From contig NZ_KI530762.1 in assembly GCF_000488275.1 (NCBI RefSeq), forward strand, positions 1,768,971 through 1,832,970: a stretch of DNA of 64,000 nucleotides, given 5' to 3'. The position numbers were made by a program, and so were the translations under genes. The notes beneath the pieces were generated by a model. That model was not told the DNA's origin. It did not search any database and saw only the letters and a list, made by a program, of their open reading frames with translations. This DNA is from Acinetobacter brisouii CIP 110357. GTDB lineage: Bacteria > Pseudomonadota > Gammaproteobacteria > Pseudomonadales > Moraxellaceae. This document shows positions 18,589-30,927 of this stretch, in pieces (positions within the stretch are counted from its first letter, which is position 1; each line of letters begins with the position of its first letter).

Positions 18589-19077
18589 ATGACAGCTTGG
18601 GCAGCACATGTCACGGTTGCAACCGTTGTTGAAAAAAACGGTAAATTTCTGTTTGTTGAAGAACATTCGGAAGGGTTTACCCATCCTGTGTTTAACCAAC
18701 CTGCAGGACATGTCGAAGCTGGCGAAACTTTAGTTGAAGCGGCCATTCGTGAAACACGCGAAGAAACGGGGCATGATATCCAAATCGATCATTTATTAGG
18801 CATTTATACCTATACTCCCCCAATGTTCCCAGATCGTACCTATTTTCGTTTCTGTTTTTTAGCACACATCGTCGAAGAGCATCCGCATGCCAAGCTCGAT
18901 ACAGGCATTATTCAAGCGACATGGCTATCTTTTGATGAATTGCAAAATTCTGGGCGCGCGCGCAGCCCTTTAGTCATTCAAGCGATTCAAGATAGTTTAA
19001 CAGGTCATAAATATCCTTTATCCATGATTCATGAACACCCCTTCTCTCCCAATCTAACTTCAAATTTGGATGCCTAG
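18589..19077 (+). CDS. nudJ: NUDIX hydrolase NudJ
   Basis: 162 aa from ATG 18589 ([16 protein letters not shown]). The NUDIX box G-x5-E-x7-REUxEExGU is complete in [20 protein letters not shown] plus TG. E. coli NudJ (YmfB) is a nucleoside tri/diphosphatase that also hydrolyses the thiamin precursor HMP-PP. As in E. coli the gene precedes mnmA, hflD and purB. Its stop overlaps the mnmA ATG at 19070 by 8 bp, or lies 4 bp before the alternative ATG at 19082, so translation is coupled. Confidence 0.92.
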   Translation: MTAWAAHVTVATVVEKNGKFLFVEEHSEGFTHPVFNQPAGHVEAGETLVEAAIRETREETGHDIQIDHLLGIYTYTPPMFPDRTYFRFCFLAHIVEEHPHAKLDTGIIQATWLSFDELQNSGRARSPLVIQAIQDSLTGHKYPLSMIHEHPFSPNLTSNLDA

Positions 19078-20212
19078 TCCTATGCAACAACGTGTCATCG
19101 TCGGTATGTCTGGTGGTGTAGATTCTTCTGTTTCTGCTGCTTTACTTCTTCAACAAGGTTATCAGGTCGAAGGCTTGTTCATGAAGAACTGGGAAGAAGA
19201 TGACGGAACAGAATACTGTACGGCACTTGAAGACCTTGCAGATGCCCAAGCCGTTGCAGATAAACTCGGTATTAAATTGCATACTGCAAACTTTGCCATG
19301 GAATATTGGGATCGTGTCTTTGAGCATTTCCTTGCCGAATATGCTGCAGGTCGTACCCCTAACCCAGATATTTTGTGTAATAAAGAAATTAAGTTCCGTG
19401 CATTTTTAGACCACGCCATCACTTTGGGCGCAGATTTTATTGCTACAGGTCATTATACTCGCCGTGGCGAAACTCAATACAACAGCAAAGGTGAAGCATA
19501 TGCACCGTTGCTCCGTGGAGTTGACCAAAATAAAGACCAAAGTTATTTCCTGCATGCTGTTCATGGGCGCGAAATTAATAAAACTTTATTTCCAGTTGGT
19601 GAAATTGAGAAACCTCAAGTTCGCAAAATTGCCGCTGAACTTGACTTGGCAACCGCGAAGAAAAAAGATTCTACAGGGATTTGCTTTATTGGCGAGCGTC
19701 GTTTTAATGACTTCTTAAAACAGTATTTACCTGCACAACCTGGAAAAATTGTGCTGGAAAATGGTCAGGAAGTTGGTGAACATCACGGCTTAATGTACTA
19801 TACACTGGGTCAACGTGGTGGGATTGGTCTAGGTGGAATGAAAGATGCACATGAAGGTGCATGGTTTGTTCTGCATAAAGATATAGACGGCAACCGCCTT
19901 GTGGTAGGTCAGGGACATGAAAACCCGCTGATGCAAAGTACCACGTTGTGGAGTGAAAAGATTGACTGGGTTGCAGGTGAGCAAGAAATTCCTGCAACTG
20001 GCTTACGTTGCACAGCTAAAACCCGTTATCGCCAGTCTGATCAGGCATGTACCATTTTTTATGACTCAAAGCATGAAGGTGTACGCGTAGAGTTTGATCA
20101 GCCACAGCGCGCTGTAACGCCAGGTCAAAGTGTTGTGTTTTATATCAATGACAACTGTTTAGGCGGCGGCGTGATTCATCATACCAATGCACCTAAACCT
20201 GCTTTTCTTTAG
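19070..20212 (+). CDS. mnmA: tRNA 2-thiouridylase MnmA
   Basis: 380 aa (376 if started at ATG 19082, [12 protein letters not shown]). It transfers sulfur to U34 of tRNA-Lys, Glu and Gln. The PP-loop SGGVDSSV, the catalytic cysteine in [12 protein letters not shown], the second cysteine in [12 protein letters not shown] and the [10 protein letters not shown] segment are all in place. It lies second in a four-gene operon with nudJ, hflD and purB, a conserved order in gammaproteobacteria. Confidence 0.97.
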   Translation: MPSPMQQRVIVGMSGGVDSSVSAALLLQQGYQVEGLFMKNWEEDDGTEYCTALEDLADAQAVADKLGIKLHTANFAMEYWDRVFEHFLAEYAAGRTPNPDILCNKEIKFRAFLDHAITLGADFIATGHYTRRGETQYNSKGEAYAPLLRGVDQNKDQSYFLHAVHGREINKTLFPVGEIEKPQVRKIAAELDLATAKKKDSTGICFIGERRFNDFLKQYLPAQPGKIVLENGQEVGEHHGLMYYTLGQRGGIGLGGMKDAHEGAWFVLHKDIDGNRLVVGQGHENPLMQSTTLWSEKIDWVAGEQEIPATGLRCTAKTRYRQSDQACTIFYDSKHEGVRVEFDQPQRAVTPGQSVVFYINDNCLGGGVIHHTNAPKPAFL

Positions 20213-20224
20213 GAATTTTTAGGC

Positions 20225-22398
<2,174 letters not shown>

Positions 22399-22419
22399 GT
22401 TTTAAACGATTTTAGTTCA

Positions 22420-22447
22420 AAAAAGCGAAGCCTCGGCTTCGCTTTTT
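22420..22447 (+). terminator. Terminator of the nudJ-purB operon
   Basis: Arms aaaaagcgaagcc / ggcttcgcttttt with a very short loop, ending in T5. Confidence 0.92.
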
Positions 22448-22474
22448 CCCTTTATAAGGCAAAATACACAGAAT

Positions 22475-23116
22475 ATGCTCGAACAAAAATACACTTTTAA
22501 ACACGCCATCATATTTACAATACTCGCAGCCACGTTGGTTATTGCGAGTATTCATCCACTTCAATATCCTGATTATCTACTGCATCAGGCGGGCACAGTG
22601 TTTATGTTGATTGCTCTGTGCTATTGCTTTAAAAAAATTGGGCTTAATTTTCTGAGTTTTAGTTTCTATATTGGTTTTCTGATTATTCATATAGTCGGAG
22701 CGCATTATTTATATTCCTATGTCCCCTACAATGACTGGATCAAACACCTACTAGGTTTTGATTTAAATACCAGTATGCATTGGTCACGCAATATGTATGA
22801 TCGTTTAGTCCATTTTGCTTATGGCTTTTTGCTATATCCCTTTTTTAAACGCCTATTTCAAGCAACATTCCCTCAAGCCAGCGCATATCAGCTATGTTTT
22901 TTAGTTATTCAATTGGTCATGGCGTCTAGCATGCTATATGAACTGATTGAATGGTGGATTGCCATTCATCTTTCTCCTGAAGCTGCCGAAAATTATAATG
23001 GACAACAAGGTGATGTTTGGGATGCCCATAAAGACATGCTGCTTGCCACGATTGGCAGCGTAGTATTTGCAGGGATTGATTTAATGTTGACGAAATTCGG
23101 TCAAAAGAAAGTATAA
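22475..23116 (+). CDS. YjdF-family membrane protein (DUF2238)
   Basis: 213 aa with about six membrane helices. YDRLVHFAYGFLLYP and the C-terminal EAAENYNGQQGDVWDAHKD are hallmarks of the DUF2238/YjdF family, whose function is unknown. The conserved acidic and histidine residues near the membrane face (RLVHF, ELIEWW, DVWDAHKD) suggest a metal site, but this is inference. It stands alone after the purB terminator. Confidence 0.88.
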   Translation: MLEQKYTFKHAIIFTILAATLVIASIHPLQYPDYLLHQAGTVFMLIALCYCFKKIGLNFLSFSFYIGFLIIHIVGAHYLYSYVPYNDWIKHLLGFDLNTSMHWSRNMYDRLVHFAYGFLLYPFFKRLFQATFPQASAYQLCFLVIQLVMASSMLYELIEWWIAIHLSPEAAENYNGQQGDVWDAHKDMLLATIGSVVFAGIDLMLTKFGQKKV

Positions 23117-23378
23117 GCTAAAAGCAATCCCCATTCAGATGCGATAGACGAATAATATGATCTTATAAAGTCGTACATATCGCCTTGTTCCCTCATCATC
23201 TTAATCTCTGATCAAGCTACTTTCTCAATGGCAACTTATTAAGTTCTAGCTCAGGTATACCACACCCTTATTGTTTCATTTTTAGGATATTTAGTTGTAT
23301 TTAACAGCATTTATCACATTTTATAAAACGCCTAAAATAAGCCATAGACAACATGAAATGTCATGTGGAGACAAAATT

Positions 23379-24068
23379 ATGCAAAGTTATTTACATCGCA
23401 GTGAAGAACGTGGGCACGTCAAAGCAGGCTGGCTTGATACTTATCACAGTTTTTCATTTGGTAGTTGGTACAATCCAGACTATATGGGCGTAAGTGTTTT
23501 GCGTGTCATCAATGATGATACGATTGCTGCTCACAATGGCTTTGGCACACACCCACACGACAACATGGAAATCTTGACTTGCGTGCTGAAAGGTACAATT
23601 AGCCATAAAGATACTATGGGTAATCAGACCCAGATTTCTGCGGGTGAATGGCAACTTATGAGCGCAGGCACAGGTATTCAACACAGTGAAATTAATCAGG
23701 GCGATGAAGCTGTACATATGCTGCAAATCTGGATTCATCCGAATGTCCGAAATGCTGAGCCAAACTATCAGCAAATCCAGTGCGATCCACAGCAACAACC
23801 CAATCAATGGCACTTGATTGTTGGAAGTCAAAATGCACCGATGGTGATTCGACAAGATGCCGAAGTTAAAGCGGCTTATTTGACAGAAGGCCATCAGCTT
23901 GGCGCCCATGCTACACATACACTGAATTATGTACATGTCATTTCTGGGCAAGTCATGATTGGTGAACAATTGGTTGGTGCGGGTGATGCCCTACTTTTTG
24001 CAGAAGATGCTCAAGTACAGGCTCTACAAGACACTCAAATGATCTGGTTTGACTTGCCGCAAGCTTGA
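23379..24068 (+). CDS. Pirin-family protein (YhhW-like)
   Basis: 229 aa from ATG 23379, with GGAG 10 bp upstream. The bicupin layout and the metal-site motif HPHDNMEILTCVLKG plus GTGIQHSEIN (three histidines and one glutamate) match YhhW-type pirins, some of which oxidise quercetin. RGHVKAGWLDTYHSFSFGSW is the family N-terminus. The physiological substrate is unknown. An upstream extension to 23295 has no homology and is not used. Confidence 0.93.
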   Translation: MQSYLHRSEERGHVKAGWLDTYHSFSFGSWYNPDYMGVSVLRVINDDTIAAHNGFGTHPHDNMEILTCVLKGTISHKDTMGNQTQISAGEWQLMSAGTGIQHSEINQGDEAVHMLQIWIHPNVRNAEPNYQQIQCDPQQQPNQWHLIVGSQNAPMVIRQDAEVKAAYLTEGHQLGAHATHTLNYVHVISGQVMIGEQLVGAGDALLFAEDAQVQALQDTQMIWFDLPQA

Positions 24069-24099
24069 AGCAAAAAAGTGCCCTAACATCGTTATCACC

Positions 24100-24131
24100 A
24101 GTTAAGGAGATGTTCTATCATCTCCTTAACT
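24100..24131 (+). terminator. Terminator of the pirin gene
   Basis: Perfect 13-bp arms agttaaggagatg / catctccttaact with a 6-nt loop and T-rich tail. Confidence 0.88.
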
Positions 24132-24384
24132 TTCTATTTAGCTCAAAGTTAAATTTTTTATCATCTTAAACAGGATAATTTTGTGTTCTGTGACATAAAA
24201 AGTAAAATCGAGACAAAGGATACATCTTTACAAGCAAATTCTTTTTCACAAAAATCGGCGAATTTCTTCATTTAAACATTAATCATAAAAACAGCAGTTT
24301 TTAGAAAATTTTTTGCCTCAAACAGTCGTAGTCGTAGATAGCATTTCCACGAAATATATAACATCTTAAATCTAAAAAAAGAAA

Positions 24385-24408
24385 AGCCAGTCAATTACTT
24401 AACTGGCT
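24385..24408 (-). terminator. Terminator of htpX
   Basis: Arms agccagt / actggct; on the minus strand the hairpin is followed by TTTTCTTTTTTT. Confidence 0.85.
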
Positions 24409-24435
24409 GATAGTATCATGATAAAAGATCTTTAA

Positions 24436-25341
24436 TTATGGACAGTTGAGCTGTTGCAAAGCTGTAACACGCTGCTCAATGCTTGGGTGAGTCTGGAATA
24501 AAGCAGCTAGACTAAAGCCTTGTTCCTTACCTTCTGCAATTGCCAAAGCTTTCATTTCTTTCGGCATTTGGTCAGGCATTTCACTTTCCGCCTGTAAACG
24601 CAACAAGGCAGAAATCATCGCTTGTTTACCTGCTAAACGCGCACCTGCTTCATCGGCGCGATATTCGCGGTAACGTGAGAACCACATGACAATCGCCGAT
24701 GCCAAAATACCAAATACGATATCAAGTACCATGCTAATGACCATATAACCAATACCTGGTGCTTCGTCATCTTGACGACCAAATACATTACGGTCAATAA
24801 AGTCTCCGACTACACGAGCGAAGAACATGACAAAAGCATTCACGACCCCCTGAATCAGGGATAAAGTCACCATATCACCATTGGCAACGTGACCGATTTC
24901 ATGCGCCAAAACTGCACGCAATTCATCTTTATTCATACGTTCAAGCAAACCAGTCGATACAGCAACAAGCGCGTCATTTTTGTTCCAACCCGTTGCAAAA
25001 GCATTCGACTGATAAGATGGGAAAATACCCACCTCAGGCATACGAATTCCTGAACGCTGTGCAAGGTCTGCGACCGTTTGTAATAACCAAACTTCCGCTT
25101 GGCTACGAGGAGCATTTGGATCAATCAATTCTGTACCTGTGGTCTTTTTCGCCATCCACTTCGACATGAAAAGTGAAATCAACGAACCGACCATACCAAA
25201 TACAAAACAGATCACAAGCAGGTTGCCCAAGTTTAAACCACCTGCACCGTGGTAACTTCCGACACCCAAAACTGACAAAATAAGACCAGCGACAACCAGT
25301 ACCGCGAGGTTGGTAAGCAAAAACAAACCAATCCGCATCAT
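24436..25341 (-). CDS. htpX: Membrane protease HtpX (M48)
   Basis: 301 aa (300 if ATG 25338 is used). Inner-membrane zinc protease of protein quality control. Two N-terminal helices (residues about 4-24 and 38-58), the zinc motif HEIGH in [13 protein letters not shown], two further helices, and the third zinc ligand in [11 protein letters not shown] are all intact. In E. coli HtpX works beside FtsH and is induced by envelope stress. It is transcribed alone with its own terminator. Confidence 0.96.
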   Translation of the reverse strand: MMRIGLFLLTNLAVLVVAGLILSVLGVGSYHGAGGLNLGNLLVICFVFGMVGSLISLFMSKWMAKKTTGTELIDPNAPRSQAEVWLLQTVADLAQRSGIRMPEVGIFPSYQSNAFATGWNKNDALVAVSTGLLERMNKDELRAVLAHEIGHVANGDMVTLSLIQGVVNAFVMFFARVVGDFIDRNVFGRQDDEAPGIGYMVISMVLDIVFGILASAIVMWFSRYREYRADEAGARLAGKQAMISALLRLQAESEMPDQMPKEMKALAIAEGKEQGFSLAALFQTHPSIEQRVTALQQLNCP

Positions 25342-25483
25342 TAGGAAAATCCTCTTATAATAGAAAAAAACATGATTTATCTATTCAATAAATCATGTCG
25401 TTAATATGCGACCTTGTCAGGGAAAATTCAAGAATAAATCCGTGAAAACACATCAAAATCGTGTTTCCAAAATATGTAAGCTT

Positions 25484-26296
25484 TTAGTTTCTTACTGCAA
25501 TATCAGTAAATGTTCCATTTGATAGCTGGATAATTTTTCGGCTACTAGCAGTTTTATGAGAAGTAAATACTGGGCTGCTGTTTTTGGTTGCTGTTGAGGT
25601 TATCGCAGAAGCAGGCTCACTATCTTTATCCTTAGCAGAATCAATACGAATACCGCTAGCATACAAGTTATTGTAGCGACTCATCACACGGCGTACATAA
25701 TCCTGCGTTTCGCGAAAAGGAGGAACACCGCCGTATTTATCCACATTGCCTTCGCCAGCATTATAAGCTGCCAGTGCCAAATGTGTATTACCACTATAGC
25801 GCTTTAACAATAAACTCAGATATTTTGCACCGCCCAGAATATTCTGCTGCGGATCATAAGGATTGCTGACATTAAAACGTTTTGCCGTTGCAGGCATAAG
25901 TTGCATTAAACCTTGTGCTCCAACAGGAGAGCGGGCATTGCTATTAAAACCTGACTCGGTGTGCATGATGGCCTTGATTAAACCTTCGGACAGACCATGC
26001 TGCTGTGCGGCATGATGGATCATCTGGTCAAAGGCATCTTTATTTTTACTATAACTTGGCAAAACCGCAGCCTCAGAACCACCCCAGTTGTGATAACTGT
26101 GGATGTTACTGTCGGCATAATAAGTCACTTTGACTTTGGTCAAGTGTGGACCGCTTTGCTTACGATTGGTGAGCAACGGCGTGCCATTACGGTCTTCATA
26201 CGTATAAATTTGCCCAGCATGGGTTACAGAAGCGATCCATAGGCAACTTCCGCAACAATAAAGAGACAGCAGTGCAATTTTGTTTAATATTTTCAT
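25484..26296 (-). CDS. Lytic transglycosylase with DUF4124-like N-terminus
   Basis: About 271 aa from ATG 26296 (MKILNKIALLSLY); a start at 26380 would precede the signal peptide by 28 residues and is rejected. After the signal peptide a short YTYEDRNGTPLLTN strand region resembles DUF4124, then a Slt domain with catalytic Glu in IKAIMHTESGFN, and ARSPVGAQGLMQLMPATA and LALAAYNAGEGNVDKYGG. The last 60 residues are S/T/K-rich. It cuts peptidoglycan glycan strands in the periplasm. There is no lipobox, so it is probably soluble. Confidence 0.9.
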   Translation of the reverse strand: MKILNKIALLSLYCCGSCLWIASVTHAGQIYTYEDRNGTPLLTNRKQSGPHLTKVKVTYYADSNIHSYHNWGGSEAAVLPSYSKNKDAFDQMIHHAAQQHGLSEGLIKAIMHTESGFNSNARSPVGAQGLMQLMPATAKRFNVSNPYDPQQNILGGAKYLSLLLKRYSGNTHLALAAYNAGEGNVDKYGGVPPFRETQDYVRRVMSRYNNLYASGIRIDSAKDKDSEPASAITSTATKNSSPVFTSHKTASSRKIIQLSNGTFTDIAVRN

Positions 26297-26781
26297 TGTT
26301 GTGTTTACCAGTGAATGTTCTGTGCAAACAATTGTATTTGATTGTAACAGTAAAACTGTGCATGCCGAGCTTTTTAACAAGCTTAATTTAAAAAATCAAG
26401 TCAAATTGTTTCAGTAATCATCAAAAAAAATTTAATTTTTTTTTAAGCTACAGTCCCTTGACATAAATAAACTACTGATAAATAAACAAAATAAAACAAG
26501 GTTAAAAAATAACCAATTTGTTTCTAAGCCTTAGTTAACGGACGATCCCTCCTGTCAAGGGTATAGTTATCCACAGTTTTATCCACATTTTTTGTGGAAA
26601 ACTGTGAATTGCGAAAAAATTCATCAGTTTCGGAATCTGGCTATTGATTTGAATAGTTTAGAAACCTTTTGGAACATTTTGATGACACGAAAAAATATGT
26701 GAATAAATTTGTATGTACAGATGCGAAGTACCCTCGAATCGGCTAAAATTGCGCGATATTTTTGCCAAGAGTTTGCTGTCT
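26297..26781. promoter_or_regulatory. DnaA-box cluster and AT-rich region upstream of ttcA
   Basis: About 485 bp between divergent genes. Two perfect DnaA boxes TTATCCACA lie at 26567-26575 and 26579-26587, 12 bp apart on the same strand. A third, TTTTCCACA, lies on the opposite strand at 26592-26600 and fits the relaxed consensus TTWTNCACA. Left of them is a very AT-rich stretch (26380-26530) with a TTGACA element at 26458-26463. The site could be DnaA-controlled transcription or a DnaA-binding reservoir. It is not next to dnaA or dnaN. Confidence 0.75.
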
Positions 26782-27687
26782 ATGTACTCTCCTGTTGAAT
26801 CCAATCAAGGGTTTAATTTCAAACCTGAACTTCCAACCAGTTCAGCTTATTACCGTCTTTTGAAAAAACTTCGTCGTCAAGTCGGCCACGCCATTCGTGA
26901 CTTTAAAATGATCGAGGACGGCGATAAGGTCATGGTTTGTATTTCTGGGGGGAAAGACAGCTATACCCTGCTCGACATTTTGTTGCAGTTTAAGCGCATT
27001 GCCCCGATTAATTTTGATGTAGTTGCCGTCAACCTCGATCAGAAGCAACCAGGCTTCCCTGAAGAAGTTTTGCCGCGTTATTTAGAAGAAAATAACATTC
27101 CATATTATATTCTTGAAAAAGACACATATAGCATTACCAAACGCCTAACCCCTGAAGGCAAAACTTACTGTGCCGTTTGTTCACGCCTACGTCGTGGTTC
27201 ATTGTATGGTTTTGCACAAGAAATTGGAGCAACCAAGGTTGCACTCGGCCACCACCGCGATGATATTCTTGCAACATTCTTCCTGAATTTATTTCATGGT
27301 GGCAGCCTAAAAGCCATGCCGCCAAAACTATTGTCGTCAGACAAGAAAAATATCCTGATTCGCCCACTGGCATATGTGGAAGAGAAAGACATCATTAAAT
27401 ATGCAGAAATGCGTAAGTTTCCAATCATTCCATGTAATCTGTGCGGTTCGCAGGAAAACCTGCAACGTGCCATGTTGAATGAAATGCTACGTGAATGGGA
27501 CAAACAGTACCCGAAACGCTTACACAGCATTTTTGGCGCACTACAGAATGTATCGCCATCGCAACTGGCTGACCGTGAACTGTTCGACTTTGAAGCGCTA
27601 GATTCACAGCGTGAATTTGACTTTAAAGACCCAGAAGACATGAAAAAACGTCTGGATGTGGTCAATTTGAGCTTTGCAGCGGACTAA
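26782..27687 (+). CDS. ttcA: tRNA 2-thiocytidine synthetase TtcA
   Basis: 301 aa from ATG 26782 (MYSPVESNQ). It thiolates C32 of certain tRNAs using ATP and a 4Fe-4S cluster. The PP-loop SGGKDSYT and the two CxxC motifs ([10 protein letters not shown] and CNLCGSQ) are intact, as is LGHHRDD. A longer reading from 26713 lacks a ribosome site. Its promoter must lie near or within the DnaA-box cluster 180-215 bp upstream. A hairpin follows it. Confidence 0.96.
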   Translation: MYSPVESNQGFNFKPELPTSSAYYRLLKKLRRQVGHAIRDFKMIEDGDKVMVCISGGKDSYTLLDILLQFKRIAPINFDVVAVNLDQKQPGFPEEVLPRYLEENNIPYYILEKDTYSITKRLTPEGKTYCAVCSRLRRGSLYGFAQEIGATKVALGHHRDDILATFFLNLFHGGSLKAMPPKLLSSDKKNILIRPLAYVEEKDIIKYAEMRKFPIIPCNLCGSQENLQRAMLNEMLREWDKQYPKRLHSIFGALQNVSPSQLADRELFDFEALDSQREFDFKDPEDMKKRLDVVNLSFAAD

Positions 27688-27709
27688 AATTAAGATAAAC
27701 CGCATGAGA

Positions 27710-27736
27710 AGGCACAACCACGAAAAAGTTGTGCCT
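27710..27736 (+). terminator. Terminator of ttcA
   Basis: Arms aggcacaac / gttgtgcct with a 9-nt A-rich loop, followed by ctattatac; a weak T tract. Confidence 0.65.
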
Positions 27737-27890
27737 CTATTATACTTTCTTACTATTTCTGTGTAATTTGTCTCACTCGTCTACAAAAAAACCATTTTTT
27801 TCGACAAGATCATGTTATAACAAGTCGGAGTACGGACGATGTGCAAAAAATGCATATACATCTAGAAATAAACAAATTAGAGGAATAACA

Positions 27891-28274
27891 ATGCCTGCTT
27901 TTCTATCGGAAGATTGGTTTTCTACAGTAGAACAACTTACTGCTCAGGCTGGAGACTTGAATTTACCGCCAGCATTAGAAAATCTAGCGATTAATTTTGT
28001 CGTCAACCAAACCAGTGGAAATACTGAACTTTCTCTTCATGGTGGGAAAATTCAAAAGGGCTTAGTAGACAACGCTAAAACAACTTTAAATATGGATGCA
28101 GAGACCTTGCGTAAAGTGTTTCTTGAATTTGACATGACTGCTGCTATGCAAGCATTTATGACAGGCAAAATAAAAGTTCAAGGTGACATGTCACAACTGA
28201 TGGCTCTACAAACTGCGCGTCCAAGCCAAGAACAAAAAACACTCTATAAAGAAATTCTTCAGCATACTGCATAA
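27891..28274 (+). CDS. SCP2 sterol-binding domain protein
   Basis: 127 aa from ATG 27891, with AGAGGA 7 bp upstream. The whole protein is one SCP2 lipid-binding fold: an N-terminal helix, a beta sheet (LAINFVVNQT, TELSLHGGKI, TTLNMDAETLRKVF) and the family ending AAMQAFMTGKIKVQGDMSQLMALQ. Bacterial members bind lipids or quinone precursors. Its ligand is unknown. The upstream extension to 27729 is rejected because it is not conserved in type and lacks a ribosome site. Confidence 0.9.
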   Translation: MPAFLSEDWFSTVEQLTAQAGDLNLPPALENLAINFVVNQTSGNTELSLHGGKIQKGLVDNAKTTLNMDAETLRKVFLEFDMTAAMQAFMTGKIKVQGDMSQLMALQTARPSQEQKTLYKEILQHTA

Positions 28275-28293
28275 TTCAATCTGCAATTGCTAC

Positions 28294-28328
28294 AAAAAGG
28301 GAAGCTATTTATATAACTTCCCTTTTTT
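28294..28328. terminator. Bidirectional terminator between SCP2 gene and mltF-like gene
   Basis: Arms aaaaagggaag / cttcccttttt with a 12-nt AT loop, placed between two convergent genes; T runs on both strands. Confidence 0.85.
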
Positions 28329-28330
28329 TG

Positions 28331-29449
28331 TTAGATATTAATCAACTGCTGATTTTGAATATGCTCTAAATAAGCACGAATGCGGGTTACATATTGCAAA
28401 GCTTGAAGATACCGTGCATTACTGGCTTGATGTCGCTGTAAATAAGCATACATGTTCAACCAGTTATTTGGATCTTCTCCCTGTTTCTCCAATTGCTTCT
28501 GAATAAAAGTCACTGCACCAGGCCCCATGTTATAGGCAATCAAGGCATACCAGTGACGATCTGGATTAGGGATATATTCATATCTGCTCAAAAGCGAATC
28601 GTAATATTTTGCACCGCCTTGAATACTTTGCTCAGGGTCAGTACGGTTTTCAATTCCCATTGCTTTTGCAGTATCACTGGTCAGCATCATTAAACCGCGC
28701 ACACCTGTTGGTGATACTGAATTCGGTTTTAAATAAGACTCCTGATAGCCCATTGCAGCCAGCATGTGCCAATTCAAATTGTACTGCTCGGCTGCCCGCT
28801 CGAAGCTGGCGCGATAAATCGGCATACGCTGCTGCAAATCGCGCTCAATCGTATCCCAAGAGCCTTCATTCACTACATGATGATTGTAAAATGATGCCAA
28901 ATGCTGAATTGCGCCATTACTTTTGGACTGGCAAATAAAACTACTTGCGGTTTGTGTTAAATGATCTTTAGCATCTTTAAAAACCAAATTTAACTGGGTA
29001 TCTAGCCCATTTTTCTGCAAAACAGTTGCATCACCACAGCTTGCCGAAAATGACATTAAGCTCTTCTGGTCAATGCTCTGCATATCAGCATTCGTCAATG
29101 CAAGGTTAGCTTTGCCTTTAGCCACCCATTTTAGGGCTGTGGCATTACTATCAACAATTTGAAAATTAAGCTGCACATTTAAACTTTGTGCATAGTTACG
29201 CATTAAGTCATAGCCGAAACCATGAAAATACTGTCCGTCATTAAAAACAGTTGTTGGGCTTTTTACTGCCACGACCGTCAGTGTATTGCTGCTAATGACC
29301 TGAGCATATTGGTTGCTGGCTTTACTGGCATTAATCGCATGTAAAGGTAACATAGCAAGCCCGAAAGCGAGGGCTTTGGTTGGCAAGGAAATTTTGAGAT
29401 TGTGTAGGCGAAAACGCCTCCTATCTGCCAATGTAGTTGGATTGTGCAT
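28331..29449 (-). CDS. MltF-like lytic transglycosylase
   Basis: 372 aa in two domains: an N-terminal solute-binding (SBP_bac_3) domain (about 50-160, LTVVAVKSPTTVF and FHGFGYDLMRNYAQSLNVQL) and a C-terminal Slt domain (about 205-360) with catalytic Glu in AAMGYQESYLKPNSVSPTG and RGLMMLTSDTAKAMG. This order defines the MltF family, whose N-domain binds muropeptides and controls activity. The signal sequence (FGLAMLPLHAINA) has no clear lipobox. It is the second transglycosylase within 4 kb. Confidence 0.9.
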   Translation of the reverse strand: MHNPTTLADRRRFRLHNLKISLPTKALAFGLAMLPLHAINASKASNQYAQVISSNTLTVVAVKSPTTVFNDGQYFHGFGYDLMRNYAQSLNVQLNFQIVDSNATALKWVAKGKANLALTNADMQSIDQKSLMSFSASCGDATVLQKNGLDTQLNLVFKDAKDHLTQTASSFICQSKSNGAIQHLASFYNHHVVNEGSWDTIERDLQQRMPIYRASFERAAEQYNLNWHMLAAMGYQESYLKPNSVSPTGVRGLMMLTSDTAKAMGIENRTDPEQSIQGGAKYYDSLLSRYEYIPNPDRHWYALIAYNMGPGAVTFIQKQLEKQGEDPNNWLNMYAYLQRHQASNARYLQALQYVTRIRAYLEHIQNQQLINI

Positions 29450-29834
29450 GGTGACTCCGCGACAGGGAATTAACTACCCAATGAAATCGAGCAAGCCCAG
29501 ACTTCAATTAGTTGATCAACGTATGTTTAGGGGGCAGTCATGGCGTCATTAAAAATGACATGAATAGATAAATGAAAACTAAGTCACATAAAAATCAACG
29601 ACCCAGATTAAAAAATAACCAGCAATAAATAAGAGTTGCGCATAATATCGACATAGAAATTAAAAGTCAAACTTTTAAATCTCTGGCAGGCTAAAATAAA
29701 TTTGCTCTCCTCTTTGAAAACCTGCTGAATGTTATACGCGAAACAAATGGTGAAACCATGAATAAAATGCTGCTATATGTAAGCAATTCAATACAGATTA
29801 TTAAAATAATATTTTTTATTTAATGTTTTATTTA
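29450..29834. other. Intergenic, nothing recognised
   Basis: About 385 bp between the mltF-like gene and greB. I see a chance frame of about 20 codons (ATG 29758) and AT-rich sequence only. Confidence 0.5.
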
Positions 29835-30302
29835 TCAATAAGATATTCCAACAATATACCAATTCTTCCGACCACTTGGTGTATATACCTGAACCTCATC
29901 ATCGACAGACTTGCCTAGACATGCTTTTGCCATCGGTGACTGCAACGAAACATAGTCTTTATTGCCATAAATTTCTTCATCACCCACGATACGAAATTTG
30001 ACCATTTCTTGTTCATCATTCTCTAATTCTACCCAAGCACCAAAATACACCTTGCCTTGCTGCTGAGGATGATATTCAACCTTTTGTGCAACTTCAAAAA
30101 GCTTGCTGAGGTAACGAATTCTACGGTCTATTTCCCGTAATTTTCTTTTGTTGTAATGATAATCGGCATTTTCTGAACGATCGCCTAAACTGGCTGCCCA
30201 TGACACGATTTTAGTAATTTCTGGTCGTTCGTGTCGCAGCAAATGATTCAATTCATCTTGCAAGCGCTGATAGCCTTCAGCAGTTAATAATTTCCGATCC
30301 AT
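29835..30302 (-). CDS. greB: Transcription elongation factor GreB
   Basis: 155 aa from ATG 30302 (MDRKLLTAEGY). GreB rescues backtracked RNA polymerase by RNA cleavage through the secondary channel. The N-terminal coiled coil carries the acidic tip in GDRSENADYHYNKRKLREIDRR and the C-terminal FKBP-like domain has SPMAKACLGKSVDDEVQV. The basic patch and the sequence YHYNKRKLREIDRRIRYL favour GreB over GreA. It is transcribed alone. Confidence 0.95.
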   Translation of the reverse strand: MDRKLLTAEGYQRLQDELNHLLRHERPEITKIVSWAASLGDRSENADYHYNKRKLREIDRRIRYLSKLFEVAQKVEYHPQQQGKVYFGAWVELENDEQEMVKFRIVGDEEIYGNKDYVSLQSPMAKACLGKSVDDEVQVYTPSGRKNWYIVGISY

Positions 30303-30582
30303 AACAAATTCCAACTTTCCGAGCATCCGCATTTGTCATGCTCTTTTGACCACAATAACAAACACTGCGTAAGCGGGCATTGTAATCATTGAGATATAAA
30401 AATTTAAGCTCAACTGAGCATAATTTTAAATATTTACATACCATCAGTAAGATATGTCTTCATTATGGATATTTTACACGCCCAAGATACCCATCCAAAT
30501 TGCACTTATTTTAACCACTCAATTGTTTTTACACTAAAATCAGTTGTCAAAGCATATTTTTCCTTATATGATAGCGCACATT

Positions 30583-30672
30583 GGAAGCGTGGCAGAGCGG
30601 TTTAATGCACCGGTCTTGAAAACCGACGAGGGTGTGAGTCCTCCGTGAGTTCGAATCTCACCGCTTCCGCCA
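30583..30672 (+). tRNA. tRNA-Ser(TGA)
   Basis: 90 nt including encoded CCA. The acceptor GGAAGCG pairs with CGCTTCC, the anticodon loop CTTGAAA carries TGA, and a long variable arm (cgagggtgtgagtcctccg) marks a class II tRNA. Confidence 0.98.
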
Positions 30673-30678
30673 AATACT

Positions 30679-30712
30679 AAAAAGCCCTTACATATTTTGT
30701 AAGGGCTTTTTT
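30679..30712 (+). terminator. Terminator of tRNA-Ser
   Basis: Arms aaaagcccttaca / tgtaagggctttt with a 5-nt loop and T6 tail. Confidence 0.92.
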
Positions 30713-30927
30713 ATTTAAATCGAGAAAATAAAATTTCAAAAATATCAGTAAAAGCCAAATCTAAAAAACTGGGCATGACATAAAACAATATAATATTTAT
30801 CTTTTAAATTTTTTACTTTCCAATACATAAAAAACTGATTGATTTATTAGAAAATTAATTCAGCATAATATCTGTTTCTAGACTAGAGTTTTATCATCAC
30901 CTATAACCTCTTTACTCCTCACTTATT

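Larger units (their letters stand above)
24069..24435. other. Convergent intergenic region between pirin gene and htpX
   Basis: About 370 bp carrying two oppositely placed terminators (listed separately). The stretch between them is AT-rich and shows no coding frame. Confidence 0.6.

Noticed and set aside
23454..23969. 171-codon frame antisense to the pirin gene
   Set aside because: Mirror of real coding sequence, no start signal and no recognisable domain.
26567..26600. Chromosomal oriC
   Set aside because: DnaA boxes are clear, but dnaA, dnaN, rpmH and gidA are not nearby; kept as a DnaA-box cluster only.
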